From positions 280,673,999 to 280,737,998 of the forward strand of contig CM041776.1 of NCBI GenBank assembly GCA_023374045.1: DNA of 64,000 bases. Direction: 5' to 3'. Shown in pieces: positions 46,540-58,100 of the stretch. Positions within the stretch are counted from its first letter, which is position 1, and every line of letters starts with the position of its first letter. Origin of the DNA: Limonium bicolor (taxonomy: Eukaryota > Streptophyta > Magnoliopsida > Caryophyllales > Plumbaginaceae). The notes beneath the pieces were generated by a model. The model was not told the origin of the DNA. It searched no databases and saw only the letters and a program-made list of their open reading frames with translations. The position numbers and the translations under genes are program-made.

Positions 46540-46784
46540 AGGATTGGGGACAATGACTCTTACTTCCTGGACAACGGTTGTTCAAGACACATGACAGGAA
46601 ATCTAGAAAAGTCCACAACTCTCTTTGGCCATCAAGGGGAAAGATCACCTTTGGAGAAAATTTTAAAGGTGAAATAATAGAAATTGGCTCTGGTGGTAGC
46701 CCTTCTTTATTTAAGGTTGGAAATGTTAATTTAGTTACTAGTTCGGACATAGTCTTCGAAGTATCTCTGAAATTTGTGATCTCT
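46540..46784 (+). pseudogene. Copia protease remnant (SIRE-like)
   Basis: YFLDNGCSRHMTGN corresponds to the DSGCSRHMTG active-site motif of SIRE-type copia protease, with serine changed to asparagine. KITFGENFKGEIIEIG follows after a frameshift. The coding path ends at the CACTA insertion. Confidence 0.72.
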
Positions 46785-47105
46785 CACTGCTGGAAAAAAA
46801 GAATAAACAACGCTTAAATTTGGCATTTAAGAACGTTTATTTAGCGTTGTTTATTCGAGCGACGCAAATGCTAAAACATTTTAAATGACGCTTTCAATGC
46901 GTTCCTTATACTATCTTTAAAGAACGCTTATTTGCAAAGCGTTCTTTATAATGCGAGAACGATGGGAACTTAAAAAACGCTTTATCCTAACAAGCGTTCT
47001 TTATGCTCAGTCAAAAACAACGCTTATCACATATAAGCGTTTCTTATGATGGTTGGTGGGAGAGTTTAAAAGAACGCTTATATGGATAAGCGTTCTTTAT
47101 ATATA
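46785..47105. repeat. CACTA terminal and subterminal repeats
   Basis: At least five foldback units of AACGCTT...AAGCGTT are present, for example GAACGCTTATTTGCAAAGCG and GAACGCTTATATGGATAAGC. Such arrays are transposase-binding sites in CACTA elements. Confidence 0.82.
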
Positions 47106-47503
47106 TTTTTTTTGTTTTTTTTAGAAATCTCTGTTCCAACAAATGCTACAGATCGATATCATCACATCACAAATCAATTAATGCATTGTTGCATTTTCAA
47201 CACAGCAGAAGCCATCACAATGACTGTAAAAAAGAAATTAAAATCTCTACCAATTAAATTTACAGCATTCCAGGCCAATTGCATGCAACAAATCAGCCAG
47301 TATTAACAGAGAATGCCAGTATTAGTACCATAAACACATGCAGACAAAATTTAATTACAGTTAAATCCAAACACAGATGGAAGCTACTAAGTACTTATGT
47401 TGTAATTAAAGCAATCTGTAGAACTTTGATAATGCAGGAAACGTGTACTTGACATATATAATGCAACAGACTACATTTTTGTAGATGCAAATTGGTTGAT
47501 CAG

Positions 47504-49582
47504 TCAGACATCTTCCAGTATTGCTTTCGTCCAGTAAGCGCACATGTGCTCCTTGACAAAATCTAGATCACCAGCTGAATAAGTACCTCCTTGTTTTTCA
47601 AAGAACCGAATAAGCTGCACGCAAGAATTATAAAAGCAATTAAGTACACACCATTTAAACTTTTTCAATCCCTGCAGAAACAGTTAAATTACCAATTCAA
47701 ACACAAAACTTATAACACATACTCCAGATTCATTACTGATTTTGTCGATGTGGGACACGATGTCCAACATGTATCGCATCACAAAATAACCGCAACTGCT
47801 GCTATCCGGTTGCCTAGGACACTATTTTCAATAAAATTATATTATTATATATACACACTAATATATACAAAATATATTTAAGTATATATGCATATGAGTA
47901 AATAGAATGTTTTTTACCTTTTTAATATACTGTATCCAAAGGAAAATTCATCTGATTGGCATTGACCATACCATCTCTTAAACCACTGAAATTAATTAAA
48001 ACAAGCATTAATTTAAGTGACAAGTCATTAAAAAAGGTATAAATTTTTTTTTTGAAATGAAAATATGCACAATTCACTTACTTTGTCAGCAGAACAGAAA
48101 TGGAGATGTTTCTCCTAATTCCACCAATAGGGTCAATCACTATACAGGATGATGAGAAAGTACACACCACTAACAACAACCAATGATTGCTACAACTTTC
48201 AAACAACAACAAATCAACTTCAGCTTCGAAATATATATATGAGTTAACATAAAACAAGACAAAAGCATAAGGTGGTCAAGCACGCTTATATCTGATGATA
48301 TAGTATGAGCACAAATTTGCTATTCCTCTTTACCGCCGCAATTATGCCATTGCGCATATGGCTCTGACGCAACACCGTCTCTCATAGCTTCCTCGAAGAC
48401 ATGATTTGTGGACATAGGAAGGTGATCATATTGTCCAGTTTCTTTCCCACCAGCCTCGATAGTAAAGGCCTTTGATGACAAATGCATTAAACTAAAATTA
48501 TATATACATAAAACTTACTATTAACTTTGAAAGTGAAAAAATGTGATACTTACAAGCAGTAGGATTGAATCACCGAGATGTTCAGCATATCACCAAGCAG
48601 CAGCTCCTTGACATCGCTAATACTGATCAGCAACTCCTGGGGTTCTCCGCTGTGGAACAAAGACGTCGGAACCCTAAGGATGAACTCAATGAAATCATCA
48701 CCCTTCCCGAGTATCAAGTCATATAAGATCTGCTGACGCTTTCCTAGTGTTTTCACTAAATTTTGGATAAGAATGAAATCGCGTCGAAGTGGACTGATGT
48801 AGTGATCATCCTGCTGACCCGATGGTCCCTTTCCTTTCGACGCACTAACTGCCTTACCTTTGCCAGCAATAGGAACAGGTGTCTAAGAAATGACAAGTTA
48901 GCATATATACGTTAGAAAACTATTCTCCCAAAACTCCATTTATATGAAATGGTAATTAGTAAACAAATTTATATAAGTTGTTTTGCTTACCGTACTATCA
49001 GATAAATCCACCAGATTGCAAGGCCATGGTACTTGTGAGCCACGTGCTTCAATGACAGTGCTCCAATCATTCCACTCTATCGGTAGTGGAATTTGATCAC
49101 AGCCTTGACAGACACTGTCGATCGTCACACGGACGTACCAGGCCGGAACTCGCTTAAAATGACACAGTGACGTCGAATCAGTCTGTAGAATTGTGCCTAC
49201 TACAACGACAAAGGTGCCATGTTCATTGATCTGCAGAAGACGACACTTTTCGGTTCCCTAATAAACGAACACAAACAATTAGATTCATACATTACAACAT
49301 GCATGCTTTTGATTAATTGGAAAAATAAATAACGACAAAGCACTAAAATTCACACATGCATACCTGAAGCTTGTCATATGGGAATGGATCAGAAGGTGCA
49401 GGTACAGTGTAAGTAACCGAAACATGAGATGGTACAGGGGTGGAAGTAGGTGCAAGGGTAGAAGCAGGTGCAGGGGTGGAAGCAGGTGCTGGGATGGAAG
49501 CAGGTGCAGGGGTGGAAACGGGTGTAGGGGTGGCATACACTGATGAGCTAGAAGATTGATGCCCCTGACTCAGCTGTTCCAT
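47504..49582 (-). pseudogene. CACTA-encoded Ulp1-like cysteine peptidase (C48), 5' truncated
   Basis: Exons with matching phases can be followed: 49582-49364, 49257-48991, 48882-48554, an uncertain pair between 48472 and 48082, then 47985-47931, 47821-47723 and 47614-47504. The first exon encodes a Pro/Ala/Thr-rich linker. The second resembles the DUF8039 domain (VRVTIDSVCQG..IPLPIEW, VPWPCNLVDLS). The C-terminal part is the Ulp1 fold: catalytic His in SNHWLLLVV, Asp in VIDPIGG, Cys in CPRQPDSSSCGYFVMRYM. Such peptidases cut SUMO-like tags; their role in transposons is unclear. A TGA at 48382-48384 (from CGA in the inferred frame) interrupts exon 4. The first ATG coincides with the junction to foreign upstream DNA. 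Confidence 0.72.
49430..49535. repeat. 18-bp tandem repeat in the Ulp1-like gene
   Basis: About five units close to GGGGTGGAAGCAGGTGCA on the plus strand encode repeated ASTPAP-like hexapeptides on the minus strand. Confidence 0.8.
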
Positions 49583-50253
49583 CAAGATTTCGGCGTAAAA
49601 TTGGATGTGGCGGATAGAAAGAAAAACATGAGCAAGGCCAGTCACACGTTGCTCAGGTGGGAAGAAAGAAAACCTGCGGTGCAGTGTCCTTGAACTTTTA
49701 CGTACATTGCAAATCAGCAAATGCACGTTACTCGGAGCTGCCTAGCTAGTTAGATTTGCGATTCTATAATAATACTATGTGATGCTGGTATATTGAAGAT
49801 ATTAAAAACGAATTTTCAACTATATCCTTATAAGAAATGGCATACTATGACACCGTTCCATGCTTGTCTTGTACTCAAAAACATAATCCATGCATATATT
49901 GTACTTTTCTATGCCCATGAAAATGTGTTTTTCCTAGTTAGTTAAATTTTAAATTCATCATCATGTCATTTGGCGGCTAAAGAAGGATAAGAAGAGAGAG
50001 TTAACACTGAAACATATTATTCTAATTAACTCGCAGCTCAAATTTCAGCGCAGGATGATGTTACAATCATACGTTATTCAATGCATTAAAGTTGTCTTTC
50101 TTCATTTATATATTAAGACCTCTTTCAACGTTTTTGCCCTTATAACTACATCACTAAGCAATCATCGATCTGAAGTTCTTAACTATATATGGAAAAAAAA
50201 AATACACACTTCAGTGATATATATAGAATTATAAACAATATAAACATATTGTT
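49582..50253. repeat. Upstream pectinesterase segment, copy B
   Basis: A near-identical direct copy of 43711-44388. The pectinesterase-proximal end abuts the ATG of the Ulp1-like gene. The copy lacks the candidate TATA box, which lies 31 bases beyond the duplicated end in copy A. Confidence 0.92.
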
Positions 50254-51435
50254 TTTTTTTTTTGAAACTTACCTTATCATATCATTAAGTTATAGAGATC
50301 ATAATAGAGTACAAACGTCAAGAGAGGCACAAGACAAATGCCAATAGTGGTAACTATTTTGTGCAGCCTGGTCTTATTGGAATGTTACGTGAGTAGTTTG
50401 TGTGTTACAGTCTAGTTCTAATCCCATATTGGATGTCAGATTCTTCCGAAACATCAACCAACGGTAAGAAGTAAGACTAATAAAACTCCGACTCTCTACC
50501 CTAGGATACTAAAGGATGACAAAGACCAAAAGAGTCTCCAAAACCAAGATTATAGTAGACGATAGGTACGGCAAATCCAGAGACATTATTAGACATGCAA
50601 GAACATAGAGAATTGTTCCAAGGATATTATATCGATCCTTGGAACCCTCCCGTGCAAGCTCATTTATTCAGGCAGTCCCTAGGGCTTGGGGTTGCTGGTG
50701 TAGATATATGATCGGTCTGGGTGGAAGGAGCTGTCCCAGGAGGATCACCAGGCTCCATAATGTGAAAAAGCTCTAAAGTAAGCATTGGAGGAAATTGTTT
50801 GTTAGCTGTTTTACCCCACCTCACCAACGTCTTCGTCCCTCGGTCGACATCTTAGATCCATCTTCATTTGACTTACACCATCTAGATCTTGAGCAGATTC
50901 AGAGTTGCATGTCGATTTTTGATTTTCACATTTGAGATCTAGCCTTTTCTGATTTTACTTTTTGGTAATAAGAATGAACTATCATCCATCGTTGGTTGTC
51001 CCATTTTGCATGTATTATCTTTTGTCTCTAGAAATAATTTTTAAGTCTCTGAGCTTGACTTCATCCCTAAACTATCATCACTGGTCTCCTACTTGTTGGT
51101 CAGGGTTAGCCTCTCTCTTTGCACTCTACATAAATGGATGCATCAACTGCCAGCTGGATAGGTAATCATCCTTTGGGACGTGGTTGGCCTCAGTTGAATG
51201 CCCTTTCGGGCTTGTTTAGGAATCTCCAGTGATGACTACTAGGATTGATTATAAGTTCATGCTTGGACTCATGATGTTTAGTTGTGTTGATCTCTAGCTA
51301 TTTGGTTAGTTTAAGTCTACCTAGTGGACTTTATACAATTATAAAAAATTCACCAGTCCCCTCTTCAGTTACTAGGCTTGTAATTCACCTCGTTTAATCA
51401 ATATATAAATGCACTATTGAAAAAGAAAAAGATCC
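50254..51435. other. Old repeat sequence; no gene recognised
   Basis: It opens with a T-run. On the minus strand near 50660-50870 an open stretch can be read as RGTKTLVRWGKTANKQFPPM followed by a Pro/Thr-rich tail and a stop. I cannot assign it, though a retroelement pol C-terminus is possible. The right end (TTTAATCAATATATAAATGC followed by AAAAAGAAAAAG at 51420-51432) looks like an A-rich tail of a non-LTR element. Confidence 0.35.
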
Positions 51436-53130
51436 GGACATGCCTTTTCCCCTTGATGAACCAATAGCTGGTTGAATTTTTTAAATTTATCTTATCATGT
51501 CAGGATTCGACTCAAAAGTATAACTCTATCAGTTTTGCGATATTATAAGATTTGGGGCAACATGGGAGTGTCCAACACTCGGATACCATTGTATGTGTGC
51601 TGGACATGTGTTAATTGTCTGTTACAGGGTAATCAATTGGAGCAAATTCGCGGACTGGTTTTAGGTTAACTACTTTGTAGTATGGTGATTAGTGGTTTGA
51701 GTGTCGTAATATCAGTAGTAAATAAGACACAAGGATTTATGTGGTTCGATCTTGAATGATCTGGTTCATGCGGAGTTGATGGTGATTTTTAGTAGAATTG
51801 GAAGAAGACGGATGAGGAGAGAGAGTGAATATTCTTGTGTGTGTAATAAATAAGACATTGATTTCTATTTATATGGAAGAAAACAGGTTCGCCACCTCAT
51901 TCTCTTGGATCGTTCCCTGTCTTATGACCAGACTAATGATGCGGGCCATCACCACATGGGGTAGGCTGGCATCATCTAGAATGGGCATGTCAAGAAGGAA
52001 AAAGCTTCCTCACCTTGCTTGGTTTCCCCTTAGTCACAGGAAGGACACACACAATCTCGAGGTATTAATGATGTGCAGGGAGGTGTGCGAGTTGGTAACC
52101 ATGAGTGTCTGAGTTGGTAATGACGGGTTAGCCGATGGGATTGATAGAACAGAATGTTAGAGCCTCACGTACTGAATCACAGGTGCTCCTATGTGGTGAG
52201 AGAACTTGGTCGAGGTTTCAGCTAGTGAAACCCGACTGTTTCTGACTTACTATTTGTTGTTGTCTAAAGACTCAACTTTCTTTCTTGGTTGACTCGCGCC
52301 GGTTTTGAGGTGTGGCGAGGCCAATGCTTAGTGAATAAATGAGCATGCTTAAAGGGTGTGTTTCATGTGCTTTATCAATGCTTATCATGTTCATTTATCA
52401 ATTTAGCTCGTTTTTTGTAATTTTATGTTTTATTGGTGTTATTAAATATTTATTATTTAAACATAAGAAATATTCTATCTAGGAGAAAAATAGACAAAGA
52501 TATCAACCCATGAGCGCAAACAGGTCCGAATTAGAGCTAAAATGAAGAAGATCAGACGAAACAATGTTGTCAAGGCCGACCTTCCCATAAGACCAACACA
52601 TTGGACCGACCCATTGGAACGGTTTGGTCCAAATCGTAGTCATGGATGGGATAGCGCTAGGAAGACATTTGATTTCCTTTAAAAAAAATTCTATCATCAT
52701 GTTCGTACATTACAAACATCCTTCTTTGGCCTTGGACTCTCCATGGTGTCTTGGATCTTTACTAACCTCATGTTAGTGGGTCTCACACCACCTATCCAAG
52801 CTCATGAACAACATTTCTGATTTAAGGCAGAAAGTACGACCCAGAGGACATTGATAAACCCTTGGATTTGTGGGTTTGACCACCGTGTTTGATACACAGA
52901 CGTGTTTTGTTGACCTAGAAAATACACAATCTTAGATTTTATGATTTTTTGACAAACTTGAAGTTAACACATATAGTAAAAAAAAGCTTTGGTCATTCAA
53001 CAAGTTGTTTAATTTGCTTTGGTCAAGTCTTGTCCATCACCTTTAGCTTATGCTTGAGTGTGGTCTTGAGGTACTCCTTTTATATGTTAAGACTTTTCAA
53101 GATATTGGTTGATCGAGGGGTGCCGACTGA
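51436..53130. other. Repeat-like intergenic sequence; no gene recognised
   Basis: The phrase ATTTATGTGGTTCGATCTTG near 51735 is a signature found in many plant LTRs. No continuous coding frame is convincing on either strand. 52380-52480 is strongly A+T-rich. Confidence 0.35.
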
Positions 53131-53134
53131 GTCT

Positions 53135-53275
53135 GTCTAAGGTGTTAGTCACAGATGGACTCACTTTGCATTGAAAATGTAAATGGGAAAGCTTTGAACA
53201 AGGAACACAAGAATAGAAAACTTGTATTGATAATTCAATGAGAGTTACATAAATAGAACTAAAGACCAGTGACCT
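53135..53275 (-). repeat. SIRE-like LTR remnant (minus orientation)
   Basis: The reverse complement reads ACAAGTTTTCTATTCTTGTG, TTCCTTGTTCAAAGCTTTCC, CATTTACATTTTCA and closely follows 45180-45240. Confidence 0.65.
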
Positions 53276-53284
53276 TCTATTTGA

Positions 53285-54310
53285 GTGAGCGAGATATCAT
53301 TACCTTGCCAAAGCCTTTGCCCCTATTGCAACCAAGTGATGGAAACAGTTGAGCATGTGATACTTCTTTGCGAAGATTTGATTAAAGTTGGGCTCACAAA
53401 AGGAGTAGTAGTAGAACATTAATTTGTCTTTACAACATCACTAGTGGATATTCTTTTTGACTAGTCCCTAATTCAGTTAGGGAAGAAAGCTAGACAAGTG
53501 TGGAGATCTACTTTTTTCTAAGGGATGTGAAACATTTGGTGCGCAAGAAATAGTCTAATCTTCCAAGGTAATTATTTTTTTACTACAGATATCATTCACG
53601 AGACCAAGGTTCGAGTATGCAGTGGCGGACCTAGACTTTAAAAGTTGTGGGGGAGCATTTTTATCGAATAGCAATTTCTCAAATAAATTGTTAAAATTTA
53701 ATTTTAAAACGATATTTAGTAATAAATTACAGTTGCTCTATATGAATCTTTGTCATTTGAAATGATACATAATAATAATATTGTAAATAGACTAATAATA
53801 TATTTGATTCTATAAGTGTTTAGATTATCACCAGCCCAGTTCATCTCCCATTTTAATATATTTCATGGGTGGGGATGCTCTTTCAACTATAGTTGTAGTA
53901 ACTGATAAAATCAATCCAAATTTTGAACATGCATCATTTTAAATGTCAAAAGATCATATTTCGATTGGACTATTTAGTTATCTAACATTTATTATTAATT
54001 TTTGTTATATTATATAGAGACATATATATTAGTATTTTTTTAAAAACCTGTGGGGTCACGTGCCTCCACAGATTCTAATATCGGTCCGCCACTGCGAGTA
54101 TGGAATTCGCTAAGAAGCTGGTGGAATGGTTTTCCCATACCCAGTGAAAGGTTCATGAGTGCTAGGTGCTTGAAGCGCGATTTACTATTTCTATAATTAC
54201 TTGTAAACATGGAACAAGGAGATTAGTTATCTAGCACGTTGTACTCTTTTCCCCTATGTAATTTATCTCACTTGGTTTTGTCCATGGGGGTTTTGAAGAA
54301 GCAAGTGTGA
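53285..54310 (+). pseudogene. LINE (L1-type) 3' end, zinc-finger region of ORF2
   Basis: CPYCNQVMETVEHVILLCED corresponds to the zf-RVT motif at the end of plant L1 ORF2. VWRS..F...NIWCARNSLI FQG and the later EFAKKLVEWFS follow. The 3' part CTATGTAATTTATCTCACTT, GGTTTTGTCCATGG is typical of L1 3' UTRs. The frame contains stops and is interrupted by a hAT MITE at 53620. Confidence 0.7.
53612..54102. mobile_element. hAT-type MITE, 475 bp, with 8-bp target duplication
   Basis: Inverted ends CAGTGGCGGACC (53620) and GGTCCGCCACTG (to 54094) are flanked by CGAGTATG at 53612-53619 and 54095-54102. The 8-bp duplication and the CAGTGGCGG end fit hAT. There is no coding capacity and the interior is A+T-rich. 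Confidence 0.9.
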
Positions 54311-55188
54311 GCTTCGATTTTTGAACCCTATCCTAGGTTGATTCGAGTTGATTAGGATCTGGTCGGATTCTAGGTCCATTTATAACCTAAGCTTAATAAC
54401 TATATCATAAATTGATAATTACTAAGTCCTAAGTTAGCTCAGTGTAGACACATAAAGTAGAGCCACCTAATTTTAACCTAGATTAAATTAGGAAAGGAGA
54501 GTTCGGGTGGGGGCTTGGTATTCGACTTATTTAGGGTTCAGTTACTTTCATTACCCCTCCTAGGTCATTTTTCCTCTACTTAGTTACCAACGGCTTATTA
54601 TAAGTCGATTTAACCTAGGTGCGCAAGTTTCTCATTTTTTTTGTGTTTTTAGCATTTTTTGACAAAATATTAAACTGTAAATTGAAATTACCTAAACAAG
54701 GGTTTCGGAGGCAGAATTAAGTCGAATTTTGTTTCCGTCCGTGATCGCAGACCTAATGTCCGAGGCCACAGACCCTTGTTAACCTAATTATGCAAAAAAA
54801 TCAAATTTGTAAGAAATCAAATTTTGAAAACGTCCGGGGTCACGGACAAGTTATCTGTAGCCCGGACATGAACTGTTAAAACCTAAAAAAAAAAATTATC
54901 GCCACCGTCCAAGGTTGTCCATAGCCATGGACTGGCCGTCCGAGGGCACGGACTAGCCATGGACGGTGGCTTTCATGTGTTTCCCGGTGGTGTTTTCGGC
55001 TAAAAAGTTATGTGCGTGTAGCCTGAGAAATTTCCAAGGTGTTAGTAATCATATATTTCAATTTGAATCGAATTAAACAAGAAACTTAGCAAACAAGTCA
55101 CTGAGAAGAAGCGAAAACAAACGTTAATTCAGAAGCCAAAAAAAGCTCGTTTGATTCCAAATTTCACAGTAAGTTAGTAAAGTCGAAT
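54311..55188. other. Intergenic sequence with a GTCCG/CGGAC palindrome cluster
   Basis: I see no gene. Between 54735 and 54975 there are repeated GTCCG and CGGAC halves, for example GTCCAAGGTTGTCCATAGCC, ATGGAC and GTCCGAGGGCACGGAC, GTCCATAGCCATGGAC. The host element of this cluster is not identified. Confidence 0.5.
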
Positions 55189-58100
55189 TGTAACACCCCG
55201 TCTTAATCCAATCGTGGTTATCGCCAACTTAACAACACATATATAACATCGCAGCGGAAATTAACTTACACCAGGACCTTGCTACGGTCTGAATCGCAAA
55301 AATAACCGAACTTTAATACTTACAACCGGCTAACCAAAAATACATACCAACCGAGTTTCCAAGTTTCTCAATAACCATCATAATTCTTCACAAGTACTAA
55401 TATCAACAGACGGGTGCACAGGCGCAACCCGTACTCAAAAAAAATCCCGGCCTAAGTCTAACCACCCCTACTCTCAAGATGGGTCTTCATAGGGCGCTTA
55501 CCTGCAAAATGTAAACAATCGCCCCCGAGGGGGTCAGCACCTTTGCTGGTACGATTCTCTTATAGTCCCCAAGCTAACGGGGCTACAACGACTAATTTTC
55601 GATATCATGGAGTTGATTAGATACAAAAGATAAATAAGAAGTGCAATAAACAACAAGCCACATATGAACAAACATAGTTCACACACAATGAACGACTTAA
55701 AAGCGTTCTCTTAGTAAGTGAGTTAATCATTTAACTCCTCAAGTTATGATTCCTCTAAATCTCAGACCATTCTTATCTTACCTCAATCTTAATCCTTATC
55801 TCAATTTCAGTATACAAACCGTTCTTTAAATAGAAATGGTTGTATATTATCTCAATGTTTATTTTTGTCGGGTCAAAAGTAACCCTAGCAAACGAGCTAT
55901 TAACTCCATTGGTTAAACAGCTTATCTTAAATTTAGGATTTAGGTGATCCTACCGCACCACCTTAATCTGCCTCCTACCTTGGACTGGAATCCAAGGTAG
56001 CTGAGTCGACATTCGACCCTAGACAACAAGTCCGAAGACAAGTCCTCAAGCGGAAGTCGGATCTGATTCAGATACCGACCCCCTTTTTCCTTAACATGCT
56101 TGACCGGAGTCAGTCCCGGATTCCTCACTCCCCCCAAGTTCCAGTTACTAGAAAGTCTTAAAGACGAAGTGTTAGTTAAACCTTTCTCGGGTATTAACCA
56201 ACCAACAAATATGGGAGTGAATTTCTTATCTCGTTCAATGTTACTAAGTGTTGTTAGTAACGAATCTCAAAGTCGAGTGTGTTAGTACAAGGCAACCACA
56301 CAAGAAGATAATAGTCCGATTGCATGCTTTATCTTGTCTTAGTCATAGCAAGTAAACAAGTAGCACACAAGCTGAGGGACACCTCGTTAGTAAGCAGGTT
56401 ACAAAAAAAAACCATACCGTTCACCGTCGTTTGTGTCGGTTGTCTAATCCTCGTCTGAATTCCAATTCTCAAGTTAAAACAGTTTATCCGTTTGTTTGTT
56501 AGTTACTTTAATTAATTAATCTTAATTCTAATCATCTCTTGTATTCAAACTTAACTAAACACTAAACATCTAAACACTTAACTTTAACTTAAACACTTCA
56601 TTTACTTAACTTAATCAGTCTTATATGCTTGTTTTATCTAATCATTAATACCCCTCTTAAACATTTACTTAAGGCACCGAATAATAATTACTATTCTCTT
56701 CCAATTTTTCAAAAGTCCTAGGGCCTCCGACCCCCCCTGGGTCGGTCCATTCCAAACTTTCGGTTTCCCTAAATTTCCCTCGACCAACCCAAGCTCAACC
56801 TGACCGACCCAAGACCCTATGGATCGGTCGATTCAAGAAACACTCCGGCTGGTTAAATACAGTCTGACCGACCCAGACAGGGTCGGTCCACTGCAGAATC
56901 TTCCCAAAAATTGTCTAACTTGCTTCAAAGTTCTTCCCAAGCTTCCTAATAGGTTCTAACCTCATTTAGGCACTTAATACCCTCTTAAACCATCCATCAA
57001 GTCATTGATAACCCTACATTTAATCCATTGACCATTTCATCACATTCTAACACCAATTTCTACACTTAACACTTAACCACCTACACATCCAACTTGTAAA
57101 TTGTTTGACTAAGACTCCTACTATCCAAAGTGTTCCTTTTTCACCAATATAACTTCTCCTCAAGCATTTTTTACAATCCATCATTCCTTAATCAAATTTC
57201 CTAAACATTCCTAAAGCCACATATCCTAGTTTACACTTACACTCTCACAAGTCATTAACCCCCATTTTCTTCCAAACCATACACAAGTCTCCAAACTTCT
57301 CTTGTCATGGTTTTGGTACCTTAAATTAACCATTGTAACCCCTAGTTCCTCCTAGACATCCCTAGGTCATCCTACACCCAACAACACCTTAGTTTATGAA
57401 TTTTCACCAAAACAACCCTTAAGGTTCGCTAACACGCCTATGGTCATAAAATCTCCTAAGAACATGTTAAACACTTAGTTTCTTCACCAAATTTTGACAT
57501 GGCTTCCCTAGTATATTACTACACCCAAGCACCTAGGTTTTCTACCCTTAAATAACCATGAACACTCAAACCATCAACACACATTCTACACACAAATTAC
57601 ACCCAAACTACACCACATCACAATATAGTGCATAAACTTAAGTTACTTAGCACTTAGGCTCTTAAATGACATGGCTCTTAGGCCCTTAAATGACATAAAA
57701 CTTAACCACTGAATTTCCCACAATTAATAGCCATTGACCTGCAAAAACATACAACAATGCTCCCATTGCAATGATAGTGTTCTTGTAATTCACCTTGTGA
57801 TTGTTTACTTGTCTCGTTTTGCCATTTGCTCCTTAGTCACAAGTTCTCAAATATAATCATGTTCTTCCTCCTAGGTTTTGTAACCCTTTCCTAATGTAAA
57901 CTCTAAGCTACACTTACCCCTTTATCTAAGTCCCTTCCTTAAAACAATAGAATACCTTAAGGTAAGACATTTACCTTGTTTCTCTTCCAAGCTTCTCACA
58001 CTTTTCTCCTTAGATTTCTTTGTTTGATTTTTGGCCACCAACTTAAATTCTCTTTCCAATGTTCTAATCAATATACAATGACTCTAATGAGTGCTAAAGA

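Larger units (their letters stand above)
44389..46784 (+). mobile_element. SIRE-like copia fragment, interrupted by CACTA element
   Basis: This includes an LTR-like segment ending around 45250 (CAAAGCTTCCGCATTTACA), a gag zinc-knuckle region and the start of protease. It breaks at 46785 at the CACTA terminus. It is related to the copia element at 18931-21451. Between 45720 and 46470 the frame is scrambled by stops. Confidence 0.65.
46785..49582 (-). mobile_element. CACTA (En/Spm-type) transposon, one end missing
   Basis: The terminus CACTGCTGGAAAAAAAG at 46785 fits the CACT(A/G) inverted-repeat start of this superfamily. It is followed by dense inverted subterminal repeats (AACGCTTAT / ATAAGCGTT), and the body carries an Ulp1-like gene as many plant CACTA elements do. 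I found no partner end (reverse complement CTTTTTTTCCAGCAGTG) to the right. The element stops at 49582, where a copy of pectinesterase upstream DNA begins. Confidence 0.78.

Noticed and set aside
49583..49726. N-terminal extension of the Ulp1-like frame into the duplicated upstream segment
   Set aside because: The extension has no ATG start (GTG only) and copies non-coding pectinesterase upstream DNA.
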